Of a stretch of 48,999 bases of DNA, positions 1 to 7,863 are shown piece after piece. The translations under genes and the position numbers were made by a program. How positions within the stretch are numbered: position 1 is the stretch's first letter; each line of letters opens with the position of its first letter. The notes under the pieces are model-generated. The model made no database searches and was not told where the DNA came from. It saw nothing but the letters and a program-made list of their open reading frames with translations. Source of the DNA: Phycisphaerae bacterium (lineage in GTDB: Bacteria > Planctomycetota > Phycisphaerae > UBA1845); the NCBI GenBank assembly GCA_029260035.1, contig JAJDEA010000228.1, forward strand, positions 1 through 48,999. Direction: 5' to 3'.

Positions 1-6
1 CTTGTT

Positions 7-1140
7 CTATCTCGGCCCCTTAGCCGATGCCCGTAGCAGTGAGCGGTATGTCTTGGCTAGGCCATCAATTCGCTTGCGCATCGGCTGATTCGCTGGTTTG
101 TAGGGAATTGAGCCGCGCGCCAGTTCAACGAACCAATCGACGACCTGATCGAAATCCTGCAGGTTGACGTATTCCGAAGCGATCTTGCCGCGGGACTTGT
201 CCATGTTGTGGTAGTTGCCGAGTGCAAGGCACATGCCGGTCGCCTCGATTCCGAGTAGGCAGTAAGCCGTCCCTTCACACGCGCCGCCGTCCATCAATTT
301 GCGTTGAAATTTGAACCGCTTGTTCTTCTTCGCCAGCTGTTGGGCTATTGCCTCGCAATGGGCTGTGACAGACGGCGAAAAGACGGTTGCTTTATCGCCC
401 ACGCGCAGGATCGGCCCGTCGCCCATCTTGGCGCTGGGAAGTTCCGCGCTGGTTTCCATAGCCACGACGATACACTTTGATGGAATCGTGCCGGAACGTG
501 CTGCGTCGATTGCGCCAATGAACCCAACTTCCTCCGCACGCGTGAACAGGAAATATGCGTCACATGATTGTCTCTTTCGGACCAGCTCGTCTATACAGCA
601 GAGCATCGATGCAGCGCCAGCTATATCATCACAGCCTCGGGCGTAAATGCGTTGCCCGCGAATGGCTGGCTCGGGTAGATTCCACATGCCGATGGATCGC
701 GACGGAATGTCGGCTTTTTTCGAAACTTCTATGTCAGCGGTTTCGACCTGCTTTCGGCCGTCGCTCGTTTTCGTTCGGATAGATTGAATTACGCCACGGA
801 CCCATTTGCCTTCAACCCAAAACCGCACGCCTGTGCCAACGAAGTATTCCGGAAGCACGCCGCCCCGCCAGAAAGCGCGTAGCGTTCCCGGCTTAATCAT
901 CCGATCCGAAACAAAGCCTGGATGATCGAGATGGGCTGTAATGCAAATGGGCCTGGCCACGCGACGATTTCCCTGTCGAACACGAACGAGGAGATTGCCG
1001 ACGCGATCTGCCTTGAGCGTGACATTTTTTCTCTTTGCGCAGAATGAACGAATATGGTCGAGAACCATGTGCTCGGCAAATGGCGCGGTTGGAAGTGACA
1101 AAATATCGACGAGAATTTTTCGGTGTTTGGCTGTTGGCAT
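7..1140 (-). CDS. M42-type aminopeptidase (M20/M28/M42 clan metallopeptidase)
   Basis: A 377-residue cytosolic metallo-aminopeptidase, expected to trim short peptides with two metal ions. The binuclear-metal landmarks of clan MH are in order: THLDHPG (about residues 69-75), RGCDDIAGA, TRAEEVGFIGA with the catalytic and ligand Glu pair, VAMETSAE, and a C-terminal LGNYHNMD with the last His ligand. The family normally has Asp where this protein has the Glu of METS, a tolerable but notable change. I place the start at 1140 because GAGGA lies 8 bases upstream; the frame continues 18 codons further without a comparable ribosome binding site. No signal peptide is seen. It is the last gene of a leftward pair with the small protein at 1477-1803, separated by a likely terminator, so it probably has its own promoter. 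Family assignment is firm; substrate is not known. Confidence 0.85.
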   Translation of the reverse strand: MPTAKHRKILVDILSLPTAPFAEHMVLDHIRSFCAKRKNVTLKADRVGNLLVRVRQGNRRVARPICITAHLDHPGFVSDRMIKPGTLRAFWRGGVLPEYFVGTGVRFWVEGKWVRGVIQSIRTKTSDGRKQVETADIEVSKKADIPSRSIGMWNLPEPAIRGQRIYARGCDDIAGAASMLCCIDELVRKRQSCDAYFLFTRAEEVGFIGAIDAARSGTIPSKCIVVAMETSAELPSAKMGDGPILRVGDKATVFSPSVTAHCEAIAQQLAKKNKRFKFQRKLMDGGACEGTAYCLLGIEATGMCLALGNYHNMDKSRGKIASEYVNLQDFDQVVDWFVELARGSIPYKPANQPMRKRIDGLAKTYRSLLRASAKGPR

Positions 1141-1343
1141 CGTTTTATCCTCAAATCGTATCTCAAACCCTGAGTGCGTTGGCGCAGAATTCAATATCCG
1201 AAACCAGGTTCATTTCGAAAACAGAGTTAGCCAAGCCTTCGCGCCGACTTGCTTTGTAGGTTTTACCGCCTTGACCGCGGTGTTGTCCACAGTTTCGACA
1301 CGGAATGTGATTAATAGGCAGTCGAAGGAGGTGTGCCTTGTCT

Positions 1344-1390
1344 ACAAAGAAAGCAGGCCATCGTTCCGCTCACACAGAACAACGACCTGC
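1344..1390 (-). terminator. Rho-independent terminator after the small membrane protein
   Basis: On the minus strand a 14-bp stem with a few G-T pairs (GCAGGTCGTTGTTC against GAACGATGGCCTGC, 10-base loop) is followed directly by TTTCTTTGT. It sits about 90 bases after the stop of the leftward gene at 1477-1803 and before the peptidase start at 1140. The rest of the 1141-1476 interval holds nothing else I can support. The plus-strand AAGGAGG at 1324-1332 falls in this element and is probably coincidental. Confidence 0.55.
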
Positions 1391-1476
1391 CTTAAGTGTG
1401 CCCTACATTTTTCGCGTTCGCCGATTTTGTTGCGAACCTCAAGAAACCTCTTCATTTGCTCGGCAACTCGCTGCAA

Positions 1477-1803
1477 TCACCCGACGGGCGGCAGTGTTTT
1501 TTTGCTTGTCTTATCCTTGTTCCGACCCGGAGGCCGCCGTTTTTTAGGTTTCGGGTCATTGAGTCTCCCGTTTTCGCGGATTCTTGGTGCCCGCTTATCG
1601 ACAGTTCTGTTCGTTTCAGGTCGTCTTTGTTTCGGTTTGTCGTCAACGGCGGTGACCAGTCGCGTTGGTTTGTCGCTTGCGTTGGTTACCGTTGGCTTTT
1701 CGACTTCAGCCTTTGAACCGAATACAAAAAACGCGCATCCGCAACCAATCAATAAAGATGCCAATGTACCCGCAATGATTTTTTGTCTAGGTGTCATATC
1801 CAT
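1477..1803 (-). CDS. Small membrane-anchored basic protein, unknown function
   Basis: I do not recognise this 108-residue protein. It begins with a short N-terminus, then one hydrophobic stretch (about residues 9-28) containing LLIGC, which could be a lipobox or simply part of a membrane anchor because the residues after the Cys stay hydrophobic. The remaining 75 residues are low complexity and rich in Lys, Arg and Pro, the composition of a disordered tail that could touch nucleic acid or the cell surface. The start at 1803 is chosen because GAAGGAG lies 8 bases upstream; a longer in-frame start at 1854 has no such site. A terminator follows at 1344-1390, which supports a real transcript. A reading frame on the opposite strand covers the same DNA but has no family features. 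Confidence 0.55.
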   Translation of the reverse strand: MDMTPRQKIIAGTLASLLIGCGCAFFVFGSKAEVEKPTVTNASDKPTRLVTAVDDKPKQRRPETNRTVDKRAPRIRENGRLNDPKPKKRRPPGRNKDKTSKKTLPPVG

Positions 1804-2078
1804 ATAGAGGTCTCCTTCGGCGCGCAGCGCGCCCGCACTGACTCGAAAAGCCAAATTGGTGACACTGTCGATGCGAGCATCACCCCGTTTGTAGATATGG
1901 GCCCAAGTTGCTTATCTTATTAGACGTTGGCCGACAGCTATCGGTTCCCTACTTTTTTCGGAATCAGTATTTTGTTGCAAATGGCGTGGAAGCCGATAAC
2001 GCTTTGCAGGTCCGTAGTACGCGCAACATGCGTTTTGTAACTGCATTGCGAACTGCGAATTGCCAATGACACCCCTGC

Positions 2079-3020
2079 ATGTTGGTTTATCTTCTGCAGG
2101 GGTTGCCGTTGATTTTACGTCGTATATCAGTCAAAAAACGCACGCCTTGCGCACCGTTGGTCGCTCGCTCCTGGGCTTCGATCATTCTGGCGGTTTCCAT
2201 AAACGTTGGATGTGCGGCACCACTGATCTTGGCTGTCGAGACATCCATAGATAAGGTCCCTGCCGAACGCGCGATAACCGTAAAGACGAATGGAAGGCAA
2301 TCCAGCCAGCGGACGAGAGCGCAAGCGTCAGATTTACGACACAAACAAACGCACGAGGCCTTTGATGCGGTTGTCTATGTAAAGGCTCGCAGCGTTGCTC
2401 TATCCGGTTCAAGCGGCGAAGGCAGCCGAGCGAGCAAGATATCGACCTGCTTTGGCGGCGGGGGCGTGATACTTTCCAGAGATGGCATCATTCTGACCTG
2501 TGAGCATGTCGTTCAAGGAGCCGACGCTGTTGACGTTATTCTCGCAGATGGCCGAGTCCACCGCGCAAGTCAGGTGCTTGCTCATCCAGCCCTCGATCTT
2601 GCGATTTTGAAGATCGAAACGGCTGAGCTTACGCCGATTGCTTTTTGCAATGCGGGTGTATTCGTTGGCTCCGACGTCTACGCACTCACTCGCAAGCGCG
2701 ACTCTCTGACTGTTGATTCAAGGATGGGAGACGTAACGCGCGTTCAAGCCTCTCTACAAGACGATCTCGTTCCGCCATCAAGTCGCGACTACCGTGACTT
2801 GATCGAAAGCTCAGCCAATGTAGAGCTCGGATTCAGCGGCGGGCCGTTGGTCAACACGCGGGGCGAGTTGGTAGGGCTGAACGTCGCAGCACGGGGTGAG
2901 CCGACAGGTATCGCGGATTACAGCTACGCTATTCCGTGGAATGAATCGACCGCACGAGCACTTCTGCAATTGCTTTCCCGTCTAGAGCCTGCTGCCGAAG
3001 CCACTGTGCACGTCGATTAA
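2079..3020 (+). CDS. Trypsin-like (S1C/HtrA-type) serine protease without PDZ
   Basis: A 313-residue secreted or membrane-tethered serine protease. The catalytic triad is readable: His143 in TCEHVV, Asp173 in ALDLAILKI and Ser253 in GFSGGPLVN, with the FGGGGVI segment (about 125-131) that precedes the His in HtrA-like domains. A hydrophobic stretch at about residues 31-53 would export or anchor it; the Cys in INVGC is not in a classical lipobox. DegP/HtrA proteins carry one or two PDZ domains after the protease; here the protein ends about 50 residues after the active Ser, so no PDZ is present. The true start is uncertain: no strong ribosome binding site precedes ATG 2079, and TTG codons shortly downstream preceded by GCAGGGG are possible. 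It is transcribed alone, divergent from the gene at 1477-1803. Confidence 0.84.
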   Translation: MLVYLLQGLPLILRRISVKKRTPCAPLVARSWASIILAVSINVGCAAPLILAVETSIDKVPAERAITVKTNGRQSSQRTRAQASDLRHKQTHEAFDAVVYVKARSVALSGSSGEGSRASKISTCFGGGGVILSRDGIILTCEHVVQGADAVDVILADGRVHRASQVLAHPALDLAILKIETAELTPIAFCNAGVFVGSDVYALTRKRDSLTVDSRMGDVTRVQASLQDDLVPPSSRDYRDLIESSANVELGFSGGPLVNTRGELVGLNVAARGEPTGIADYSYAIPWNESTARALLQLLSRLEPAAEATVHVD

Positions 3021-3206
3021 TACACCCCGGATACGCAAGCTCTTCACCTGCGCATAGTCTCGACAAACCCCCATATATTGATTCCTAAGTTAATTGCGCT
3101 GAGAATCCAAAGCTCGTCGATAGTCAGGGCAAACTTAGGCCCTTAAACCAGATGCGCGGAGCGGGTTTTGCGCTGATCGTTACTCTTATTTCTTGCTGAG
3201 CCAACT

Positions 3207-4871
3207 TTGACTGCGCTGAACGATACCAACAACCATCAAGAGTCCGCAGCTCAAAACGATCATGCAACACCATCGGCAGGAGGTGCGGCTGCATCGGCTG
3301 AGAGAAATTCCAATAGCGAGAGCCAAAACAATTCCATTCGCTGGGAGCGTATCAACTGGCCCGAACGAGTCGCCGTCCTTGCTTCGTTGCTCGTTCTGGC
3401 GGTCGTTACAATTCCTCGATTGCCCCCCGGCGTGTGTCATGATGATTCCGGCGGGATACAGCTGGCCGCTGCAACGCTGGGAATTACACACCCTCCCGGC
3501 TACGTCGGATATGTGTCGATCGGGCATGTGCTAACGCTTGTCCCCGGCGTAAACCCTGCCTATATGGTGACGCTTGGCTGTTGGGGTGCGGGTATGGTCG
3601 TTGTTTTCCTGGCGATCATGCTGCAAATTAGGCTTGGCGTGAATGCTTTCATTGCGGCATCTTTGGGGTTGGGGTTCGCCTACCATCATCGGATATGGTC
3701 CAACCTTCTCATGCCGGAAGTTTATATGCCGACGCTGGCCTTCGTAGCGGCATCGGCGTATTTGCTGGTTAAATATGCGACGCTTGGAAAACGTCGATGT
3801 TTGCTGTGGTCGGCCCTGTTGTTTGGGGTTGCGCTGTCCAATCGGCCACCTACGCTGTTTGTATTGCCTTTTCTTGTTGCTGGTTGGTGGTGTGCGGAAA
3901 ACGCATGGTCTTCGAATTTCCGATCGAAATTGCGGACTTTCGTTATTGTTGTCATAGTAGCGGCACTTCCCGGAGTCTATGCAGTCGGATATCTATGGGT
4001 GAAGGATCGCCCGGAGACGACTTACAATTATCTCGAAGCGTACAATGTCGAATGGCAAAGCCTGCCGAGCAGCAATGCGGGCGTCGGCGCGAAAATCGAT
4101 CGGATCACCTGGCTGGTTTCCGGTGCGCAGTTCCGAACGATGATGGGCACCAGCTGGAAACGGGCGAAACAAAAATTCCGTTGGCTTCGAGGAGAAATTC
4201 TGCCGGATGGGCTGGCTCGCATCCTGCTGTATCGAGCCGTGACGGATATTGCGGTTGGGCTGCTCGTCCTGTTGGGTGCGATCTGCGTGTTCAAACGATC
4301 TATGACAGCAGGGTGGCTTCTTATTGGTATGTTAATAGGGAGTGTGGCGTTTGTGACATTTTATCGAATTCACGGAGACGCCGCGGACATCCGACCGTTG
4401 CTCTTCGCCGTCACGGTTCTGATAGGCGCAGCTGTGTCGAATGTGTTTTCGCGTTACGGGAATGGCCGGTTGAGATATGCAGCACCGGGGTTATTCATTA
4501 TCGCGTGTGTATTTACCTTGGCCGATGCGCCCTATCGAAGAACGGCTGGCTTGCACGTCGATGCTTCGGAATTTGCCAAAAATGCAGATTTGGCGTCACT
4601 CCCACAGGATGCCATCGTATTGTCTGCTTGGCCTAACGTCACGCCACTTTGGTTTTATCAAAAAGTGCTTACGCCTCGTCCCGACATCAACATCATTTGT
4701 GCGGTCGGTTCCAATTGGCGAAAACTCGTCGAGCACGACTTGGATAGACCAATTTACGCAGCTACATTGAGTCCGCCGGATTGGCCTGGTTACACCTGGA
4801 AGCCGCTCCGAAACATATCTCGCCTGGAGCGAAACGAGGAAGAACCACCCACCAGGACGCGACAAGATTGA
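3207..4871 (+). CDS. DUF2723 polytopic membrane protein (GT-C glycosyltransferase-like)
   Basis: A 554-residue inner-membrane protein with roughly 10-12 hydrophobic helices. Residues 77-99, with DDSGG, ATLGITHPPGY, match the acidic/AHPPGY signature of DUF2723 (TMEM260-like), a family linked to lipid-linked sugar transfer to proteins. The first about 45 residues are polar and rich in Asn, Ser and Ala, predicted cytoplasmic. The reading frame opens with TTG at 3207 without a clear ribosome binding site, so the first residues are uncertain. It stands alone in plus orientation, 186 bases after the protease, and faces the HAO-like gene tail to tail. Function in protein O-glycosylation is from family knowledge only; the acceptor is unknown. 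Confidence 0.78.
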   Translation: MTALNDTNNHQESAAQNDHATPSAGGAAASAERNSNSESQNNSIRWERINWPERVAVLASLLVLAVVTIPRLPPGVCHDDSGGIQLAAATLGITHPPGYVGYVSIGHVLTLVPGVNPAYMVTLGCWGAGMVVVFLAIMLQIRLGVNAFIAASLGLGFAYHHRIWSNLLMPEVYMPTLAFVAASAYLLVKYATLGKRRCLLWSALLFGVALSNRPPTLFVLPFLVAGWWCAENAWSSNFRSKLRTFVIVVIVAALPGVYAVGYLWVKDRPETTYNYLEAYNVEWQSLPSSNAGVGAKIDRITWLVSGAQFRTMMGTSWKRAKQKFRWLRGEILPDGLARILLYRAVTDIAVGLLVLLGAICVFKRSMTAGWLLIGMLIGSVAFVTFYRIHGDAADIRPLLFAVTVLIGAAVSNVFSRYGNGRLRYAAPGLFIIACVFTLADAPYRRTAGLHVDASEFAKNADLASLPQDAIVLSAWPNVTPLWFYQKVLTPRPDINIICAVGSNWRKLVEHDLDRPIYAATLSPPDWPGYTWKPLRNISRLERNEEEPPTRTRQD

Positions 4872-4979
4872 TGAACAGGTGGGCCGGTCGCTGCTACGCT
4901 CATGCGGTGCAGCGACCTGCCGATTCAGCGTGCCGGAATTATGATAGTAGGCGGAATATGCCTACAGGTTTCGCCGTGT

Positions 4980-5001
4980 GCCACTGCTTTCGAGCAGTGG
5001 C
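4980..5001. terminator. Perfect hairpin with TTCG loop between convergent genes
   Basis: A 9-bp perfect stem, GCCACTGCT against AGCAGTGGC, closes a TTCG tetraloop on the plus strand (CGAA on the minus strand). It lies between the convergent DUF2723 gene (ends 4871) and the HAO-like gene (ends 5093). Neither side has a T-run, so it is not a classical intrinsic terminator; it may act as a bidirectional transcript-end or RNA-stabilising hairpin. Confidence 0.4.
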
Positions 5002-5092
5002 CTCTGTTGGCTAAGAACGTACTTCGCACTGGCACACTCGCCGGAATTGCGACAGCAGACAAATTAACCGTGCAAATTCCGACTGATCGTGC

Positions 5093-6544
5093 CTAGTCCT
5101 GGTATCTGTTCTTGAATTCCTGGGCTTCCTTTTTTCGTTTCGCCGCCTCGCCTGGGTCCATCTTGTTGATATACCATCGATGGTTCTTGGATTCGAGAAC
5201 TTCGGTCAGCTTGGCTTCCAACGCTTTGGCCGCTTTCACTTTGGCTTGGTCGCTACTGGCTTTGCCTTTGTGTACAAGCTCTTCGAGTTCCGGAACCATT
5301 TCGGTGTAGAAATTGCGGGCCACTTCGTAAGTGCCATGCCAATGCGTGTAATCAGGCCCCATCATCGAAGCGCCATGTCGAGCGCGCCGTCCTTCGTGAT
5401 GCCAGAGTTCAAACCAGACAAAATCCAGTTTATTGCCAAAAGGAACGGGTTTCATCAAAGGCTTGGCGAGTTTCATGAGCGCTAACCCTGGTTTGGCAAA
5501 TTTCTCATGATAGAGATCGATCAGCGCGTCGTATTGAACGTAGAAATTGTCGACCCATTGATTGTTGTGACAATTGAGGCAAACGTTCTTCATGTTATCT
5601 CGACGCGTTTCCCAAGGAACGTCCTTGCCAGGAAGCCCCATCTTCGCATCCGAAACCTCAGGCCGAATGGAAATGGGGGGTCGGTTATTCCAACTGATGC
5701 GCATCCCAACATCATGGGTGACGGGCTGATCTTTGGTTGCGCTCATGTGACAGGTGGCGCATGTGGGCGCGAGGTGATAGTCTTCGCCCACAATCCACTT
5801 CGGACTGTCCATACGGAGTTTATCTTTATGGGCAACAAAGGCGATGCCGTGTTTTGATTCGTAGTAGATTTCTTTTTGCGGGTGGTCAGGCCCCATGTGA
5901 CACTTGCCGCAGTTGTCGGGATGCCTGGCCTGCTCTACGGAGAACGTATGCCTCGAATGGCAGGCGGAACACGAACCCTCTGAGCCGTCAGGGTTGATTC
6001 GGCCGATGCCGGTGTTTGGCCAGGTAGCTGGGTCAAGTTGCCCGTCTTCCAGCACCTTGACAATCGAGCCGTGGCATTGCCAGCAGCCATTAACAGCTGC
6101 TGCGGAAACTCCCCCCGGAAATCCCTCCGTAACCATCCCTTGATTTCCTTCGACGACTTCTGCGAGCCGGTTGTCCAGCGAGCCTAGGATTCTAGCAGCT
6201 TTTGAATGGTGCGAGCCTCGAAATTCGGCCGCTTCCTTCTCATGGCATTTTGCGCAATCCTTTGGCGAAACGATTGTCGCGATGTGGGTGCCAAAGTGCT
6301 CAAAGGCGTCAGCGTCAGTTTTCTTCGCAACATGGCATTCATAGCAGCCCACGTTCGCGCGATAGTGAAGACTCTCCCCCCATTGCGCGAAGAGGCTGGG
6401 CTCAGATTCCTTATGGCATTTAATGCACTCGGAGCTTTCTTTGGAGAGCTCCTGCAGCAAGGCCATCGGCTCAGCATTAACGGCGCTGGTCGCGAAGAGG
6501 GAGACAGCAGCTACGACAGACATAACCCGAATGACATCGTTCAT
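5093..6544 (-). CDS. Octaheme cytochrome c, hydroxylamine oxidoreductase (HAO) family
   Basis: A 483-residue exported cytochrome. A signal peptide (about 1-24, ending SAVNA) is followed by eight CXXCH motifs at Cys 40, 67, 97, 154, 192, 212, 262 and 322, the number and spread of the HAO family, then a helical C-terminal third without hemes, as in HAO. Family members oxidise hydroxylamine or hydrazine, or reduce nitrite and hydroxylamine, in the periplasm. In Nitrosomonas HAO a C-terminal Tyr crosslinks to the catalytic heme P460; here GPDYTHWHG (Tyr399) lies in the comparable region, but I cannot decide by eye whether it is the crosslinking residue. Without it the enzyme would be expected to be reductive. 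The start is supported by TAAGGAG nine bases upstream. It is a single-gene unit, far from the other cytochromes; no membrane anchor is seen. Confidence 0.9.
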   Translation of the reverse strand: MNDVIRVMSVVAAVSLFATSAVNAEPMALLQELSKESSECIKCHKESEPSLFAQWGESLHYRANVGCYECHVAKKTDADAFEHFGTHIATIVSPKDCAKCHEKEAAEFRGSHHSKAARILGSLDNRLAEVVEGNQGMVTEGFPGGVSAAAVNGCWQCHGSIVKVLEDGQLDPATWPNTGIGRINPDGSEGSCSACHSRHTFSVEQARHPDNCGKCHMGPDHPQKEIYYESKHGIAFVAHKDKLRMDSPKWIVGEDYHLAPTCATCHMSATKDQPVTHDVGMRISWNNRPPISIRPEVSDAKMGLPGKDVPWETRRDNMKNVCLNCHNNQWVDNFYVQYDALIDLYHEKFAKPGLALMKLAKPLMKPVPFGNKLDFVWFELWHHEGRRARHGASMMGPDYTHWHGTYEVARNFYTEMVPELEELVHKGKASSDQAKVKAAKALEAKLTEVLESKNHRWYINKMDPGEAAKRKKEAQEFKNRYQD

Positions 6545-6944
6545 TTTTTGGAACTCCTTACCAATATGGACGCTACCAAGTCTGGACCAGTAAACGCAAA
6601 CGGCGTCTGGCGCTGAAAACCTCGCGTCGGATAGACGCTAGTCATAAGTCCGCGCCAACAGGTGGCTGACGAGGGTAACGCTTTCGATCCGCCTGTACAA
6701 TCAGTTTCTAGGGAACCCTCTCGTCCCGCTGTGAATTGCCAAGCAATTTGCGTACCTTGACTGCAACTCCGAGCTTGGCTAACGTCAAAATGTTCAGATG
6801 ATTGTTGGCAAAGGCGTATAGAAACAGCGCCAGCAGCTGGCCGAGTCCTTCGCTGCAGGTGTCGGCTGCGGAATACGCTTGGCTTATTACTGCGATCGGT
6901 CGCGGATTGACTGCTCTTAGCGATCGGCGCAATCAGAACCAACA
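6545..6944. other. Intergenic region upstream of the HAO-like gene and tRNA-Ser
   Basis: Four hundred bases between the divergent HAO-like gene and tRNA-Ser. Minus-strand open frames exist here, but none shows a ribosome binding site, a family motif or a plausible composition. It must hold the promoters of both neighbours; I cannot assign either with confidence. Confidence 0.4.
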
Positions 6945-7031
6945 GGAGGAGTGGCCGAGTGGCTGAAGGCGACGGTCTTGAAAACCGTTAGGCGGGCAAC
7001 CGTCTCGGGGGTTCGAATCCCTCCTCCTCCG
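6945..7031 (+). tRNA. tRNA-Ser (anticodon UGA)
   Basis: A class II tRNA of 87 nt without encoded CCA. The acceptor GGAGGAG (6945-6951) pairs perfectly with CTCCTCC (7024-7030), with discriminator G at 7031. The anticodon loop CTTGAAA gives TGA at 6979-6981, flanked by a 5-bp stem ACGGT/ACCGT. A long variable arm (about 6988-7006) and the T loop TTCGAAT complete the serine-type fold. It reads UCA and other UCN codons. Confidence 0.97.
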
Positions 7032-7863
7032 TTAGTAATGTTGTTGTAGACGTATCGCTTGCGTAATCGGACCGTCATGTGTTTTTACGACGGGCCATCG
7101 TGCCCGGCGACCGTGGGCTGAATGGTCTTGGGCATGGGGCGCGATTTGGATACAAACATGCACCCCGCCGGATGGGAGCTCACCTTTGTCGCCATGTGTG
7201 GCGCACTTGCCTGGGAATCCCCCAAACAGTCATACCCCCGATAACTTCGCTGGTGCCGATTCGATGAATCACATGCGAGATGGATCAGCCATCATCCGGC
7301 CTATGTAATGGGATAGAGCGAGCATTATGCGCTCGAATACAGAGCACCCTAGAGCAAGCTCTATTCTACTGTAACGTTCCGAGGCATGTTTTTACTCGCA
7401 TATTTGAGCGGTTCGCCGCCAAACTTGACCGTTCGCTGCTATAGGCTTGCACGGATGAATTTATTCATCTGTAGCGTCCGAAAGATGTCTCTTCCGGCGT
7501 ATGCGCGGGATTTGCCACTACATTGAATCACTCGTCGCTATGGACTGTTGCTCACGTCCAGGAAAACAGCCGATCCGCGCCGACCGTGCTTTGGGATTGA
7601 ATACAAAACGCCATCGGTTCGATCTAATGGATGACATACCAACGGCTCTTTGCAACGCTATCGAACCCAATGTCTTCGAAATCGGACGTACCACTTTCAA
7701 AAAAAACTTGACCTGAATCCGTGCTTAAGACGGCGTTACGCTGCCTAACAAGTCAAACTTGCCAAAATGATTTGTGCCGGTTGAGTTATATTCTACGTTT
7801 CCCTTGAAGGCCAACGACAGCCGTTACGAGCGTTTGGTCAAATGAATTACAGGGGCTACAACG
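7032..7863. other. Long intergenic region before the flagellin gene
   Basis: More than 800 bases with no gene I can support. Short frames (for example 7501-7716, plus strand) lack a ribosome binding site and recognisable motifs. The region does hold two diverged copies of a roughly 100-base unit (7362-7561) and several small palindromes, among them AGAGCAAGCTCT at 7351-7362 and a 16-base dyad at 7454-7469. A GCCGGTTG at about 7779 resembles the -10 of flagellar sigma28 promoters, but its partner TAAA is not at the usual distance. Confidence 0.4.
7362..7561. repeat. Two diverged about 100-bp tandem direct repeats
   Basis: The segments starting at 7362 and 7462 line up over most of their length: both read TATTC, CTGTA, CGT, CCGA, ATGT, TAT, then TTCGCC or TTTGCC, and later a TTGA, CGCT, CTAT and TTGC series. 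The offset is 100 bases. Each copy begins at the right half of a small palindrome (AGAGCAAGCTCT and GATGAATTTATTCATC). Identity is partial, so this is an old duplication. Confidence 0.4.

Noticed and set aside
1324..1547. Strong AAGGAGG followed by TTG 1338 and a 69-residue frame
   Set aside because: The site falls within the minus-strand terminator area and the frame runs antisense into the small protein gene; the peptide has no recognisable features.
941..1807. 288-residue plus-strand frame opposite the peptidase and small protein genes
   Set aside because: It lies antisense to two better-supported genes, has no ribosome binding site or family motif, and reads through the minus-strand terminator.
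3021..3206. Possible small gene or leader between the protease and DUF2723 genes
   Set aside because: No frame with a start site and no stable hairpin was found.
4902..5096. 64-residue frame between the DUF2723 and HAO-like genes
   Set aside because: No ribosome binding site, contains the stable hairpin at 4980-5001, and its end overlaps the HAO-like stop.
7501..7716. 71-residue frame upstream of flagellin
   Set aside because: It lies partly in the diverged repeat, has no translation signal and no recognisable family.
7740..7800. Flagellar sigma28 promoter before the flagellin gene
   Set aside because: GCCGGTTG resembles the -10 element, but the nearest AAA-type -35 is 18 rather than 15 bases away; not strong enough to annotate.
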